Shown: piece after piece, positions 45,493 through 55,013 of the stretch
Position numbering within the stretch: position 1 is the stretch's first letter
Layout: each line of letters begins with the position of its first letter
Assembly: GCA_900454475.1 (NCBI GenBank)
Contig: UGSS01000002.1
Location: 1,941,605-2,005,604 of the forward strand
Reading direction: 5' to 3'
DNA length: 64,000 bases
Origin: [Pasteurella] mairii
Lineage (GTDB): Bacteria; Pseudomonadota; Gammaproteobacteria; Enterobacterales; Pasteurellaceae
Notes under the pieces: generated by a model
The model's input: the letters and a program-made list of their open reading frames with translations, nothing else
Told to the model about the DNA's origin: nothing
Databases searched by the model: none
Program-made: the position numbers and the translations under genes

Positions 45493-45804
45493 TTAATGAC
45501 CCATGCCAAGACAATTGGTAGAACCTGGAATTTGTTGCCCCAATTTCATCCATTCCGCCTTTGTATATAAGTGTAACGCTAAGGCATGAATACCTTGCTG
45601 CAAATCTTGCGCCAATAATTGGTAGATTTGGCGATGACGCCCGACTTTGCTCACGCCCTCAAAATGATCGCTTACTAATACGATTTTAAAATGCGATTCT
45701 GCGCCGCGTCCGGAGCTATGTAAATGACTTTCATTTTCCACCGCCACAAAGTGCGGTTGAAATTCTCGTAATAATCGTGTCTCCAATTCCTGTTGTTTTG
45801 CCAT
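45493..45804 (-). CDS. bolA: BolA-family protein
   Basis: Small cytosolic protein that binds monothiol glutaredoxins through a shared Fe-S cluster and, in E. coli, affects cell shape genes. The start MAKQQELETRLL (103 residues) follows AAGGATATT; a longer frame adds nine residues. The core HSSGRGAESHFKIVLVSDHFEG and the RHRQIYQLLAQDL...GIHALALHLYT helix are diagnostic, including the conserved His. An uptake signal lies in the N-terminal coding part. It is divergent from yajG, as in E. coli. Confidence 0.95.
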   Translation of the reverse strand: MAKQQELETRLLREFQPHFVAVENESHLHSSGRGAESHFKIVLVSDHFEGVSKVGRHRQIYQLLAQDLQQGIHALALHLYTKAEWMKLGQQIPGSTNCLGMGH

Positions 45805-45919
45805 AATATCCTTCTCTTTTTCAATAATCAAAAAATTTTCCCCTAAGTTAATAGGGAAAAACTATACATTCTGCCTGAAGTTTGCAAGAATACATAAATA
45901 AATTTCCAGGGAGGTTTCT

Positions 45920-46516
45920 ATGAACTTAACAAAAAAACTGTCTTTCATTGCTACCATGACAGCTGCAACCCTGCTCGCTGCTTGCCAAAGCCAACCGAGC
46001 AACACGCTTTATTTTACCCCAGCGCCAGCGACAGGTAAATTTAATACTGCCAACCAAAATATCGTATTAAACGTGTCTACCCGCGATAACCGTGTGCGAC
46101 CAGAAATTTCTAGTTATGTGTATAACGAACAGCTGTTAAAACTCAATTCCGCGCCACAGATAACGCAATTATTTGATCAAATCGTCAAACAGGACTTAAA
46201 CGCCAAAGGCTTCCGTGTTGGTACACCGTCTGCCTCCAATACCAACGTGATTGTTAATGTAAACGATTTCTATGCCAACGTGGAATCCGGCAACTTACGC
46301 CATAAAATCAACGCCTCCATCCAACTGGATATCCAAGTCCAAGGGGCAAAAGGGCAATATACCAAGAAAATTGCCGCCTCTCGAATGCAAGAAGGCGCAT
46401 TTAGCGCAAATAATGCCGATATTCACAACGTCTTAAACCAAACATTAGCGGAGGTCGCCCAAACCATCTACCAAGATCAAGAAATTCCAGCAGCCATTCA
46501 TCAATATTCCAACTAA
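45920..46516 (+). CDS. yajG: YajG-family lipoprotein
   Basis: A 198-residue lipoprotein precursor with signal peptide and lipobox LAAC (Cys22). The mature part resembles YajG, an outer-membrane-associated lipoprotein of unknown role, with VLNVSTRDNRVRPEISSYVYN near residue 50. Identification rests partly on position: in E. coli yajG is also divergent from bolA. ampG, which follows yajG there, is not here. GGGAGG is present upstream of the ATG (CAGGGAGGTTTCT). Confidence 0.85.
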   Translation: MNLTKKLSFIATMTAATLLAACQSQPSNTLYFTPAPATGKFNTANQNIVLNVSTRDNRVRPEISSYVYNEQLLKLNSAPQITQLFDQIVKQDLNAKGFRVGTPSASNTNVIVNVNDFYANVESGNLRHKINASIQLDIQVQGAKGQYTKKIAASRMQEGAFSANNADIHNVLNQTLAEVAQTIYQDQEIPAAIHQYSN

Positions 46517-46540
46517 GCACGTGGAATATTACCACATACC

Positions 46541-46574
46541 AAAATGCGCTAACGATTTAAAAAGCGCATTTTTT
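46541..46574 (+). terminator. yajG terminator
   Basis: AAAATGCGCT (46541-46550) pairs with AGCGCATTTT (46563-46572) around a 12-nt loop, followed by TT; 25 bp after the yajG stop. Confidence 0.7.
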
Positions 46575-46639
46575 ATCACCGCACTTTTTCTGGGTTAACG
46601 CATCCCATCAAAGTGCGCTCATTTTTTCCTAGTTTTTTC

Positions 46640-47455
46640 TTATGCCTCAATTAATCCGCATTGTACTAAAAAATGATAAACCCCGTCATTTTCCACGGAA
46701 TCTGCAACATAATCAGCCACTTGTTTCACCTTATCTTGAGCATTTCCCATCGCTACCCCAACACCGACGTGCGTCAACATCTCAATATCATTTAACCCAT
46801 CGCCGAACGCCATCACATTTTCCATTGATAATCCCAAATGGCTCGCCACAATTTCAATACCACGCGCTTTTGAGCCTTGTCCATCAAACACATCCACGGA
46901 ATTCGGATGCCAACGCACCACTCTCAGCCCCTCTAAAATCGCCGATTGCGCAATCAACGCCTCCTGTTCTTGCGCATAAAAAGGCAGAATTTGATAAACA
47001 TCATGTTGTTTAAAATAGGTTTTATCCACGGAATAATCTGTCGTGATCACATCAAACGCCTCGCGCAACATTGGTGTCCGCTCGGAAACAAACACCTGTT
47101 CGTTAGTCAAAAAAGCATAAGCAATTTGATGTTGCTCAAAAAACTCCACAATAGTCGCGATACGCGCTTTCGGCAGCGGAAATTTAGCAAGCGTCTGATC
47201 TTGATAAACCACTGATTGCCCGTTCATAGTGACAAATAAATCGACACCCGCCTGGGCAATAACATGCTCCAATTTTTTTGGAAAGGTCGCCCGCGCGCGC
47301 CCACTGGCAATCGCTGGAATAATCCCATTTGCCCGCAATTTTTTAAATATCTCCAAAGCCCGCTCGGACAAGTGATCTTTATCTTTCATATACAAAGTGT
47401 CATCAATATCAAAAAACACCATTTTAATTTGTTGGCGTAAATTAAGAATGCTCAT
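46640..47455 (-). CDS. Cof-type HAD-family phosphatase
   Basis: The 271-residue protein (start MSILNLRQQIK after GGAAGAG) has HAD motif I FFDIDDTLYMK, a motif II Ser/Thr region near AIASGRAR, and motif III/IV AFGDGLNDIEML, with the C2-type cap typical of the Cof/YidA group. Such enzymes hydrolyse sugar phosphates or pyridoxal phosphate; the substrate cannot be assigned. It is divergent from comF, with 149 bp between. Confidence 0.85.
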   Translation of the reverse strand: MSILNLRQQIKMVFFDIDDTLYMKDKDHLSERALEIFKKLRANGIIPAIASGRARATFPKKLEHVIAQAGVDLFVTMNGQSVVYQDQTLAKFPLPKARIATIVEFFEQHQIAYAFLTNEQVFVSERTPMLREAFDVITTDYSVDKTYFKQHDVYQILPFYAQEQEALIAQSAILEGLRVVRWHPNSVDVFDGQGSKARGIEIVASHLGLSMENVMAFGDGLNDIEMLTHVGVGVAMGNAQDKVKQVADYVADSVENDGVYHFLVQCGLIEA

Positions 47456-47498
47456 TTCTCTTCCTTCTTTTATCAAAAATCGACAAAAATTTTATCAT

Positions 47499-47520
47499 TT
47501 TTGCGATCTGGTGCAAAAAA
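47499..47520 (+). promoter_or_regulatory. Degenerate competence (CRP-S-like) site upstream of comF
   Basis: TTTTGCGATCTGGTGCAAAA has the T-run, TGCGA half-site and GCA-A-run of a Sxy/CRP-S site, but the gap between half-sites is 2 bp shorter than the TGCGA-N6-TCGCA consensus and the second half reads TGCA. It lies about 90-105 bp before the comF ATG. Low certainty. Confidence 0.35.
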
Positions 47521-47604
47521 ATAAAACACAAAACCAACAAAGATTTTATGCCTCGCACAGAACTTACTACACTTTCCTCAACGTGCAGTTAAAAATGGAA
47601 GAAA

Positions 47605-48291
47605 ATGAACTGGTTCGGAATACGTTGCGTACAATGTCAACGAAAGTTAGCGATTCCCTCACATCATCTGTGTAGCAATTGTTATCGCGCCATTCGGCGT
47701 TTTCACTATTGCGCACGTTGTGGCGCCGCACTTTCAGCATTCGCACTCCATTGCGGAAATTGTTTACGCCAGCCGCCACACTGGGATCAATTGATTATCG
47801 CGGGACATTATAGCGAACCGCTGTCCAATTTAATCCATCGCTTTAAATTTCAACGTCAATATTGGCTGGACCACGCTTTAGCGCGCTTAATGCTGCTGGC
47901 AATTTATGATGCCCGACGACATTATGGATTATTAACCCGACCGGAAGTCATTATTCCCGTCCCGCTACATCATCTACGCCAATGGCAGAGAGGCTATAAT
48001 CAAGCGGCACTCATCGCCAATGTGCTTGGCAAAAAATTGTGCATTCCCGTTGATCATCAATTTATTCAACGCCAAAAATCCACCAAAACACAACGCGGAT
48101 TAAGCGCCAAAGATCGGCGCAATAATTTAAAAAATGCCTTTCAAATTAAGGCTAAAAATGACCGCACTTATCACAGTATCGCCTTGATTGATGATGTGAT
48201 AACCACTGGTTCAACCTTAAACGAAATCGCCTTATTACTCAAAAAAGCCGGCGTGGTACATATTCAAGTATGGGGAATTGCCAAAACTTGA
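47605..48291 (+). CDS. comF: Competence protein ComF (GntX-like phosphoribosyltransferase fold)
   Basis: Needed for natural transformation, probably moving DNA across the inner membrane. The 228-residue protein has an N-terminal double zinc finger with Cys pairs at 8/11, 23/26, 36/39 and 50/53, and a C-terminal PRTase domain with the PRPP loop IALIDDVITTGST. GGAAGAAA precedes the ATG. An uptake signal lies within. It precedes nfuA as gntX does in E. coli. In H. influenzae comF ends the comABCDEF operon; here the upstream neighbour is an oppositely transcribed phosphatase, so comABCDE are elsewhere. Confidence 0.93.
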   Translation: MNWFGIRCVQCQRKLAIPSHHLCSNCYRAIRRFHYCARCGAALSAFALHCGNCLRQPPHWDQLIIAGHYSEPLSNLIHRFKFQRQYWLDHALARLMLLAIYDARRHYGLLTRPEVIIPVPLHHLRQWQRGYNQAALIANVLGKKLCIPVDHQFIQRQKSTKTQRGLSAKDRRNNLKNAFQIKAKNDRTYHSIALIDDVITTGSTLNEIALLLKKAGVVHIQVWGIAKT

Positions 48292-48402
48292 CCCATTATT
48301 TTTATAAATAATATTCAGATAATTAAAATAAAAGTGGAAAAAAAACCACACAAAGAGTATGATTTCCGACAAGGTTACTCAAGTATTAATGTGGGAAAAA
48401 CT

Positions 48403-48984
48403 ATGCAAATTACTATTTCAGATGCGGCGCAAGCCCATTTTCGTAAGCTACTCGATCAACAAGAAACCGGTACCAATATTCGCGTGTTTGTGGTAAATCC
48501 CGGTACACCAAAAGCAGAATGTGGCGTATCCTATTGCCCTCCAAATGCAGTAGAAGCGACCGATACCGAAATGAAATATACAACCTTTTCAGCCTTTGTT
48601 GATGAAATCAGCTTGCCATTTTTAGAAGATGCAGAAATCGACTATGTTACCGAAGAGTTGGGATCACAATTAACCCTCAAAGCACCGAATGCCAAAATGC
48701 GCAAAGTAGCGGATGATGCCCCATTGATTGAACGAGTGGAATATGTGATCCAAAGCCAAATTAACCCGCAATTAGCCGGACACGGCGGTCATATTACCTT
48801 ATTAGAAATCACCGAAGATGGTTATGCAATTTTGCAATTCGGCGGCGGTTGCAACGGTTGCTCAATGGTTGATGTGACTTTAAAAGACGGGATCGAAAAA
48901 CAACTAGTGAGCCTATTCCCAGAAGAATTAAAGGGTGCAAAAGATATTACCGAACATCAACGCGGCGAACATTCTTACTATTAA
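48403..48984 (+). CDS. nfuA: Fe-S biogenesis protein NfuA
   Basis: Carrier that receives 4Fe-4S clusters and delivers them to targets such as aconitase. From [17 protein letters not shown] the protein has 193 residues (E. coli 191); a GTG-initiated longer frame would add 23 unlike residues, and GGGA lies just before the chosen ATG. The N-terminal A-type domain is degenerate (C40, C45 visible) and the Nfu domain has C150-x2-C153 (GGGCNGCS). It follows comF by 111 bp. Confidence 0.95.
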   Translation: MQITISDAAQAHFRKLLDQQETGTNIRVFVVNPGTPKAECGVSYCPPNAVEATDTEMKYTTFSAFVDEISLPFLEDAEIDYVTEELGSQLTLKAPNAKMRKVADDAPLIERVEYVIQSQINPQLAGHGGHITLLEITEDGYAILQFGGGCNGCSMVDVTLKDGIEKQLVSLFPEELKGAKDITEHQRGEHSYY

Positions 48985-48989
48985 GCAAA

Positions 48990-49017
48990 AAAATCCCATA
49001 CCTAGGTATGGGATTGC
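48990..49017. terminator. Palindromic bidirectional terminator between nfuA and paeA
   Basis: A perfect 24-bp palindrome (48992-49015, 12 bp per arm, centred on CCTAGG) with A-run before and TT after lies 7 bp after the nfuA stop and overlaps the last four codons of the convergent gene paeA. Confidence 0.7.
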
Positions 49018-50324
49018 TCTATTTCGCTTGGCGCCAAGTCTGTTCTTAAAGATACCATCAATTGATCGATTTTAAAATTCTCCGTATCAATGATTTCAAA
49101 TTTATACCGATCATACAACACAAAATCCGTTTTCTTTGGAATTTTACGCAGCATGTACATCATAAATCCACCTATGGTCTCGTAATTTTCCGCATCAGGA
49201 AATTGCTCTATCTCTAAGGAACGCATCACATCTTCCAATGGCGTCGCCCCATCCACCAGCCAAGAACTCTCATCACGCTGAATAATTTGTTCTTCTTCGC
49301 TGGAAACCAATTCGCCCATGACAATACTCATCACATCATTTAAGGTCACAATCCCCACTACCAAAGCATATTCATTAACGATCACCGCAAAATCTTCACC
49401 GGATGATTTAAATAATTCCAACACCTCATACAAAGATAAGGTATCCGGAATAAATAATGCCTTACGTAAAATACGCTGATCGGTTAGCGACACCGGCTGT
49501 TCTTCTTGTAAATAACGCGTTAATAAAGAATGTGATTCCACATAACCTAAAATTTTATCCAATCCGTTATCGCAAATCAGAAATTTAGAATGGGGATTAT
49601 TTTCAATAATACCCAACACCTTTTCACGATTAAAAGCGCGGTCTAAAAATACAATATTTTCACGCGTCGTCATGGTAGACGTGACGGTACGTTGCTGCAT
49701 GTCAAAAATATTTTCGATCAAATAATGTTCTTGCGCTTTTAACACACCAGCTTCCGCCCCAGCATCCATCATCGCTACAATATCTTCCGACGTCATATTA
49801 TCCTCACGTACCGTGGAAATTCTCAAGAAACGAAATAGCGCATTAGCAATTGTATCAAATAACCACACTAGGGGTTTAAACACAAAAATACAAAGTGTCA
49901 TAAGTCGCACAATACGCAATGCTGTCTTTTCTGGGTTAGTCATTGCCATTCGTTTCGGCATTAAATCAGCAAATAAAATAAACGCCATCGTTACTAAAAT
50001 GAAAGATAACCATGAAGCAGATAATTCTAGCCACGCTGCCGGCATATAACCGGATAACGCCTGTTGTAAATAAGGACGGATAGCACTTTCACCGATAATC
50101 CCGCCCAAAATTGCCACCATATTTAAACCAATTTGTACAACGGTAATAAAACGTCCTGGATGTTGCTGCAAATCCAATACGAGTTGCGCCCGCTCATCCC
50201 CCTCATTAGATAAATTTTGCAACTTTAATTTTCTTGCTGCTGCCAATGAAATTTCAGCAGAAGATACCACCGCACTGACAACAATTAGGGCAACAATACT
50301 TAATACAGCTTCAAATAATCCCAT
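49002..50324 (-). CDS. paeA: Polyamine export protein PaeA/YtfL (CNNM-CBS family)
   Basis: The 440-residue protein has an N-terminal DUF21/CNNM membrane domain (about 1-190, four hydrophobic stretches), two CBS domains (about 205-335) and a C-terminal CorC_HlyC domain (about 350-430). Segments SAEISLAAARKLKL, GEDFAVIVNEYALVVGIVTLNDVM and ENYETIGGFMMYMLRKIPK follow E. coli YtfL closely. YtfL/PaeA exports cadaverine and putrescine in Salmonella and E. coli; transfer of that role here is inference. The last codons lie inside a terminator palindrome shared with nfuA. Confidence 0.87.
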   Translation of the reverse strand: MGLFEAVLSIVALIVVSAVVSSAEISLAAARKLKLQNLSNEGDERAQLVLDLQQHPGRFITVVQIGLNMVAILGGIIGESAIRPYLQQALSGYMPAAWLELSASWLSFILVTMAFILFADLMPKRMAMTNPEKTALRIVRLMTLCIFVFKPLVWLFDTIANALFRFLRISTVREDNMTSEDIVAMMDAGAEAGVLKAQEHYLIENIFDMQQRTVTSTMTTRENIVFLDRAFNREKVLGIIENNPHSKFLICDNGLDKILGYVESHSLLTRYLQEEQPVSLTDQRILRKALFIPDTLSLYEVLELFKSSGEDFAVIVNEYALVVGIVTLNDVMSIVMGELVSSEEEQIIQRDESSWLVDGATPLEDVMRSLEIEQFPDAENYETIGGFMMYMLRKIPKKTDFVLYDRYKFEIIDTENFKIDQLMVSLRTDLAPSEIEQSHT

Positions 50325-50335
50325 AACCTATCCTA

Positions 50336-50866
50336 TTATACATTCTCGCTATCAAACCAGCCTCGGATAAATTGTACCGAGAAAAACAGCGTAATTAACA
50401 AACAAAAATACAACACATACGCTAAAATTGGATGAGAACGCCCTTCCTCCAATGTCACTTCACGCATCGAGGTCGCATTGCGGAACTCATCTAACATCAC
50501 AATTCGCCAACCATAGTATTTCACTTCCACAAGTTTATGATCGCCTGCAAAACTTGCCGCTTTTGCTTGTAAATCTGCCGAGCCGAATTTGAAATAAAAC
50601 GGAAAACCCCAACGCGTATCTTCATTACGATACACCATTACATTTTGCTCATTCGGTTTTTGCGTATAAATATAGTACACATCCCGCGTCGGACCATCCG
50701 CCGGATTGGCTTTGGTAATCGGTCCGTCTTTATCCACCCGTTTTACTTCAACGCCGGTCACATTCGTCACTTCATAATTTGGCGTCACATAATTCACCAC
50801 GCCAAACAACACCACGTGAAGTAATAACGCCACCGCTAAAAAGAAATATTTTAAAACCTTCCGCAT
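50336..50866 (-). CDS. DUF1523-family membrane protein
   Basis: A 176-residue protein (start MRKVLKYFF after AGGAGAAT; a TTG start eight codons earlier is possible). It has one N-terminal membrane helix (about 7-28) and a second near the C-terminus (about 148-168), with a globular part between containing VYYIYTQKPNEQNVMVYRNEDTRWG. I recognise it as DUF1523; the function is unknown. It is 11 bp from paeA and 32 bp from tatD on the same strand. Confidence 0.75.
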   Translation of the reverse strand: MRKVLKYFFLAVALLLHVVLFGVVNYVTPNYEVTNVTGVEVKRVDKDGPITKANPADGPTRDVYYIYTQKPNEQNVMVYRNEDTRWGFPFYFKFGSADLQAKAASFAGDHKLVEVKYYGWRIVMLDEFRNATSMREVTLEEGRSHPILAYVLYFCLLITLFFSVQFIRGWFDSENV

Positions 50867-50898
50867 TTTTATTCTCCTATCAAGCGACAATGCTTATG

Positions 50899-51681
50899 CT
50901 ATTGTAGCTGAATTTTAAAAAGTTGCTCAAAATTTCGCGTGGTTATTTTGGCACAATCTTCTAACGAAACCCCTTTTAAAGTTGCCACATATTCACACAC
51001 TTCTCGCACATACGCCGGCTGATTTTGTTTACTACGATAAGGTACCGGCGCCAAATATGGGCTGTCAGTCTCCACTAACAACCGATCCAACGGAATTTTG
51101 CGCACAACTTCGCGCAAATCTTCCGCATTTTTAAAGGTCACAATGCCTGAAATGGAAATATAAAAGCCCAAATCCAATGCCTGTTTCGCCATCGCCCAAT
51201 TTTCGGTAAAACAATGCAAAACACCACCGCACTTTTCCGCATGATGTTGTTTTAACAACGCTATCGTATCTTCGCGCGCCGAACGGGTATGCACGATCAC
51301 TGGCTTATTCAGCTGATTGGCAATGTCAATTTGCTGTGCAAACACCGCTTGTTGCAGACTTTTATTTTCCGCACTGTAATAATAATCCAAGCCGGTTTCC
51401 CCAATGGCAACCACTTTCGGATCCGCCGCTAAACGCAACAAACGCTCAAAATCAAAAGGTTCATCATCCAAATCCAAAGGATGCACGCCGCAAGACAGCG
51501 ACACGGACTCAAAAGATTTTAATGCATCCACAATTTGCTCGTAGCGACGCAAGGTCACGCCCACCGCCAATACATGTTTCACTTCTCGCGCCTGCGCTTT
51601 AGCAATCACATCCGCAATATCTCGGTGTAAATTTTCATAATCCAATGCATCCAAATGGCAATGGCTATCTACTATAAACAT
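50899..51681 (-). CDS. tatD: TatD-family metal-dependent hydrolase (YcfH type)
   Basis: Amidohydrolase-fold metal enzyme; relatives are DNases and D-aminoacyl-tRNA deacylases. The 260-residue sequence has H7-x-H9 (DSHCHLD), [24 protein letters not shown] and the final ETDSPYLAP motif that together form the metal site. In E. coli the same position after holB is ycfH. It overlaps holB by 10 bp. An uptake signal lies inside. Confidence 0.92.
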   Translation of the reverse strand: MFIVDSHCHLDALDYENLHRDIADVIAKAQAREVKHVLAVGVTLRRYEQIVDALKSFESVSLSCGVHPLDLDDEPFDFERLLRLAADPKVVAIGETGLDYYYSAENKSLQQAVFAQQIDIANQLNKPVIVHTRSAREDTIALLKQHHAEKCGGVLHCFTENWAMAKQALDLGFYISISGIVTFKNAEDLREVVRKIPLDRLLVETDSPYLAPVPYRSKQNQPAYVREVCEYVATLKGVSLEDCAKITTRNFEQLFKIQLQ

Positions 51682-52688
51682 CTAAAAAAATCCTGTTTGT
51701 TATTCTCTTCAAAAACCTCGGTAACCAATTTCGTCAATCCGTCTAATAACATTAACTCTTGATTAACCCCGTTAATTTGCAGTAAATCTGACCGCACTTG
51801 ACTGATAATTTGATTAGCACGCAACAACCCAAGTGCGGTTTGTTTTTGATTAAATTGTTCAATGCCGCGAACTAAATCCTGACAAATCCAACCTTGGCGT
51901 ATGCCGAGCTTCGCTTTCAGCGCATCTGACAAAAAGCTCGCCAGCCAATCCAATTGTTGAAATAACAACTCATTTTCAAAATAAGGCAGCAACTCCAAGG
52001 GCGATCGCCGCACATAAAACACCCAAAATTGACGCAGAAAATCTTTCCGTTTGGCTAATAATCCTTGTGTCAACATGGTCAACGCCGCTAATGGACGCCC
52101 GTAACTGACCAAAAGTGCGGTCTGAATTTCGCTTATTTCTTGCGCACTTTGCCCCTGCAACCAAGCCATCGCCACCGCTTGTGGCGGCGTATTGATTAAC
52201 CAACATTGACAGCGGCTGTGAATAGTTGCTAACAAACTTGCTGCGACATCCACTTGCAATAAAAAATAAGTGTTCGGACGCGGCTCTTCCAAGGTTTTCA
52301 ACAAGGCATTCGCCGCCGCTTCGGTTAAACGTTCTGCGCTTTGAATCACCACCACTTTATTGCCATTTTGCTGCGCGTGTTGCGTAACTTTCTCATTGAT
52401 TTCACGCACCTGCTCCACGCCAATATCCTTATTGTCTATCGACGCCAAGCGCGCATAATCGGGGTGATTTCCGGCAGAAAATAAATGACAGCTATGACAT
52501 TGCCCGCAAGGTTCGTCTCCTTGTGCTTGCGTACAAAGTAAACGATGTGCCAGCGCGTCAACCAACTGCTCAGTTCCCAATCCTTGATCTGAACGAAACA
52601 GCAACGCATGTGGCAACATCCCTTGCTGCAGAGTTTGCATCAATTGCTGGTAATAGGGAACTAACCAAGGATAAAGCGCCATGTCCAT
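51672..52688 (-). CDS. holB: DNA polymerase III subunit delta'
   Basis: Clamp-loader subunit. The 338-residue protein begins with [16 protein letters not shown] and a modified P-loop region ([14 protein letters not shown]), then a four-Cys zinc module (C-x8-C-x2-C-x2-C; PCGQCHSC) and the SRC motif region (HSRCQCW). The Walker A is degenerate, as normal for delta'. Three uptake signals were seen in this gene, two of them facing each other. It abuts tmk with no gap. Confidence 0.93.
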   Translation of the reverse strand: MDMALYPWLVPYYQQLMQTLQQGMLPHALLFRSDQGLGTEQLVDALAHRLLCTQAQGDEPCGQCHSCHLFSAGNHPDYARLASIDNKDIGVEQVREINEKVTQHAQQNGNKVVVIQSAERLTEAAANALLKTLEEPRPNTYFLLQVDVAASLLATIHSRCQCWLINTPPQAVAMAWLQGQSAQEISEIQTALLVSYGRPLAALTMLTQGLLAKRKDFLRQFWVFYVRRSPLELLPYFENELLFQQLDWLASFLSDALKAKLGIRQGWICQDLVRGIEQFNQKQTALGLLRANQIISQVRSDLLQINGVNQELMLLDGLTKLVTEVFEENNKQDFFRCL

Positions 52689-53318
52689 TTATTTCACACG
52701 ATTTACAAAGTCAATCACCGCACGTTGAATATCTGCGCGGACTTGTTCGATGGATTGCGCCGCATCAATCACCACCGCATTCGGTAATTGCTGCACTAAT
52801 TGCAAATATTTAGCCCGAGTGCGGTGAAAAAAATCCACGTTTTGCTGCTCAATGCGATCCAATTCGCCTCGCCCGCGCGCGCGCGCCAAACCCACTGCCG
52901 GATCAATGTCTAAATACAGGGTAAAATCCGGCGCGAAATCGCCCAACACCGCCTGTTTCAAAGTTGCCAATAAATTGGCGTCCAATTGTCTGCCACCACC
53001 TTGATAGGCTTGCGAAGACAGATCATGACGATCGCCAACTACCCATTTTCCAGACCGCAAAGCAGGTTTAATCACATTTTCCACCAATTGCACACGCGCC
53101 GCATACAACATCAATAATTCCGCTTTATCGGTAATTACTTCTTCCGTTTCATGCTTGATCAATTGGCGTAGTTTCTCCGCCAGTGGCGTGCCGCCCGGTT
53201 CACGCGTAAATACCACCTGCTCCACGCCCAATTGTTGCAAGGTCTGTGCAACCGCTTCATGTGCGGTAGATTTACCGGCGCCTTCCAGCCCCTCGATCAC
53301 AATAAATTTGCCTGTCAT
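52689..53318 (-). CDS. tmk: Thymidylate kinase
   Basis: Phosphorylates dTMP to dTDP. The 209-residue protein has P-loop [10 protein letters not shown] (9-18), the DR(H)-type motif [18 protein letters not shown] and the LID with [12 protein letters not shown], where the catalytic Arg lies, as in E. coli-type (type II) enzymes. One base separates it from mltG. Confidence 0.96.
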   Translation of the reverse strand: MTGKFIVIEGLEGAGKSTAHEAVAQTLQQLGVEQVVFTREPGGTPLAEKLRQLIKHETEEVITDKAELLMLYAARVQLVENVIKPALRSGKWVVGDRHDLSSQAYQGGGRQLDANLLATLKQAVLGDFAPDFTLYLDIDPAVGLARARGRGELDRIEQQNVDFFHRTRAKYLQLVQQLPNAVVIDAAQSIEQVRADIQRAVIDFVNRVK

Positions 53319-53319
53319 C

Positions 53320-54366
53320 TTATCTTCCTTTTTGCTGGTTTCGATACCAACGCAAATATTCCTGTACCGCGCGATTATGCTCCGTTAAGGTTCGACTGAA
53401 TTTATGTCCGCCCGAACCGTCCGCCACAAAATAGAAATAATCGGTTTTTTCAGGATTCGCACTCGCCTGCAAAGCGCTTTCCGCCGGCATAGCAATCGGC
53501 GTTGGCGGCAATCCTAAATTTAAATAAGTATTATAAGGTCCCGGCGTTTCCAAATCTTTACGCCGAATATTCCCGCTATACGCCTCGCCCATTCCGTAAA
53601 TAATCGTCGGATCCGTTTGCAGTGGCATATTTTTGTTTAAGCGGTTAATAAACACAGAAGCCACTTTGCCACGTTCCGCCGCCACCGCGGTTTCTTTTTC
53701 CACAATGGACGCCAAAATCAATAACTCATAAGGATTGTTCAGCGGCAAATTTGGATCTCGTTGTTCCCACGCTTGTTGCAACGCCTTTTCCATACGTTTA
53801 GCCGCACGTTTTAGTAAATCCAGATCTGTCGAATTCGGTGTGTAATTATACGTATCCGGATACAACCAACCTTCTATCTTTTTTTGTTCATGAATAGCTT
53901 TGGCAAAATCCGGCAAGTGCAACATATCGAAAATCTCCGCATCACTTTTGCCCGCCAAGGTTTGCTTTAAGTGCGGTGCTTTTTCTAATTTTTTTCGCCA
54001 TGCCTTAAAGGTTTCGCCTTCGATAAATTGCACATTAAATTGCACTTCTTTGCCTGAATTCAATAATTGCAATACATCACCTACAGTTTTCACCCCATTT
54101 AAAGTATAGGTTCCCGCTTTGACTTTATTTAAATCCGGTCGTAATTTCAACAGCCATGGCAACAATTTGGCATCATCCACTAATTTTTCTTGTTCAAATA
54201 ACGCTGCCAATTTATTGCCCGTCGTACCGCGTTCTAACACCAACAACTGATCCGGTTGCGTTTGTACCGGAATCTCAACAAATGCGTTGATTTTTTGATA
54301 TGCCCATGCGGCAACCGCCGCCAAAATCACAATAAAAACACTTAATCCCAATAAAAATTTTTTCAT
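53320..54366 (-). CDS. mltG: Endolytic murein transglycosylase MltG
   Basis: Inner-membrane lytic transglycosylase that cuts nascent glycan strands and sets their length. From [12 protein letters not shown] the protein has 348 residues, one N-terminal helix (about 5-23), a LysM-like region and the YceG catalytic domain with the Glu in [15 protein letters not shown] and the [10 protein letters not shown] motif. The first ATG lies three codons inside a TTG-initiated frame. mltG-tmk-holB-tatD matches the E. coli order. One uptake signal is inside. Confidence 0.94.
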   Translation of the reverse strand: MKKFLLGLSVFIVILAAVAAWAYQKINAFVEIPVQTQPDQLLVLERGTTGNKLAALFEQEKLVDDAKLLPWLLKLRPDLNKVKAGTYTLNGVKTVGDVLQLLNSGKEVQFNVQFIEGETFKAWRKKLEKAPHLKQTLAGKSDAEIFDMLHLPDFAKAIHEQKKIEGWLYPDTYNYTPNSTDLDLLKRAAKRMEKALQQAWEQRDPNLPLNNPYELLILASIVEKETAVAAERGKVASVFINRLNKNMPLQTDPTIIYGMGEAYSGNIRRKDLETPGPYNTYLNLGLPPTPIAMPAESALQASANPEKTDYFYFVADGSGGHKFSRTLTEHNRAVQEYLRWYRNQQKGR

Positions 54367-54417
54367 ATAATCCAATCAAACTCACGGAAAAATTCCTCGC
54401 CAGTTTACCATATACGC

Positions 54418-54478
54418 AAGTGCGGTCAATTTTCACAAATAAAATGTTGGCAAAAATTCCTGAATTTTGACCGCACTT
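54418..54478. repeat. Inverted uptake signals upstream of comEA
   Basis: Uptake signals at 54418-54426 and 54470-54478 face each other across 43 bp between the divergent mltG and comEA starts. The long loop makes a terminator unlikely. Confidence 0.6.
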
Positions 54479-54486
54479 TTTATCAT

Positions 54487-54508
54487 TTTTACGAGTTCGA
54501 TCGCAAAA
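54487..54508 (+). promoter_or_regulatory. CRP-S/competence regulatory element of comEA
   Basis: TACGA (54490-54494), six bases, TCGCA (54501-54505), flanked by T-run and A-run. This matches nine of ten core positions of the Sxy-dependent CRP-S site (TGCGA-N6-TCGCA) that controls competence genes in Pasteurellaceae. It lies 120 bp before the comEA ATG. Confidence 0.75.
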
Positions 54509-54627
54509 ACGTAGACACTTGATTGCCGACCATGACCTGTTCGTTCATATTTATCCTCGTTGAATGTTCAACACATTGAGATACCACAACCAATGAACTT
54601 AAACACTATCCAAAAGAGGAAATTATC

Positions 54628-54957
54628 ATGCAATTATTTAAATCAATTAGTCTGGCATTGGGCTTGTTGAGCGCGTTATTGGGCGCCAATTCCGCCCTTG
54701 CTGCAACTGACCCACCACCCAAACCGGCAATCGCAGAACAAACAGCGCCGGTCATATTGAGCGATAAACTCAATATTAACGCCGCGAGTGCTGGAGAAAT
54801 TCAAAGCGCATTACTCGGTATTGGCGCGAAAAAAGCGGAAGCGATTGTAGAATATCGGGAAAAACATGGTAATTTCACCGCCCCCGAACAATTACTGGAA
54901 ATCCAAGGTATCGGCAAAGCCACATTGGAGAAAAACAAAGATCGTATTGCTTTTTAA
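54628..54957 (+). CDS. comEA: ComEA-family helix-hairpin-helix DNA-binding protein
   Basis: Periplasmic DNA receptor that draws transforming DNA across the outer membrane (ComE1 in H. influenzae). The 109-residue precursor has a signal peptide ending near ALA-AT (about residue 26), a Pro/Ala linker and a C-terminal HhH domain (about 48-109) with LNINAASAGEIQSALLGIG and LLEIQGIGKATLEKN. AGAGGAAATTATC precedes the ATG. A competence regulatory element lies upstream. Confidence 0.93.
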   Translation: MQLFKSISLALGLLSALLGANSALAATDPPPKPAIAEQTAPVILSDKLNINAASAGEIQSALLGIGAKKAEAIVEYREKHGNFTAPEQLLEIQGIGKATLEKNKDRIAF

Positions 54958-54981
54958 GCAACATAGCATGATGTTATGAAT

Positions 54982-55009
54982 AAAAAACCCGGCATCCACC
55001 GGGTTTTCT
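54982..55009. terminator. Bidirectional terminator between comEA and nlpD
   Basis: AAAACCCGG (54984-54992) pairs with CCGGGTTTT (54999-55007) over a 6-nt loop, with A-run before and T-rich tail after; convergent genes on both sides. Confidence 0.8.
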
Positions 55010-55013
55010 TATG

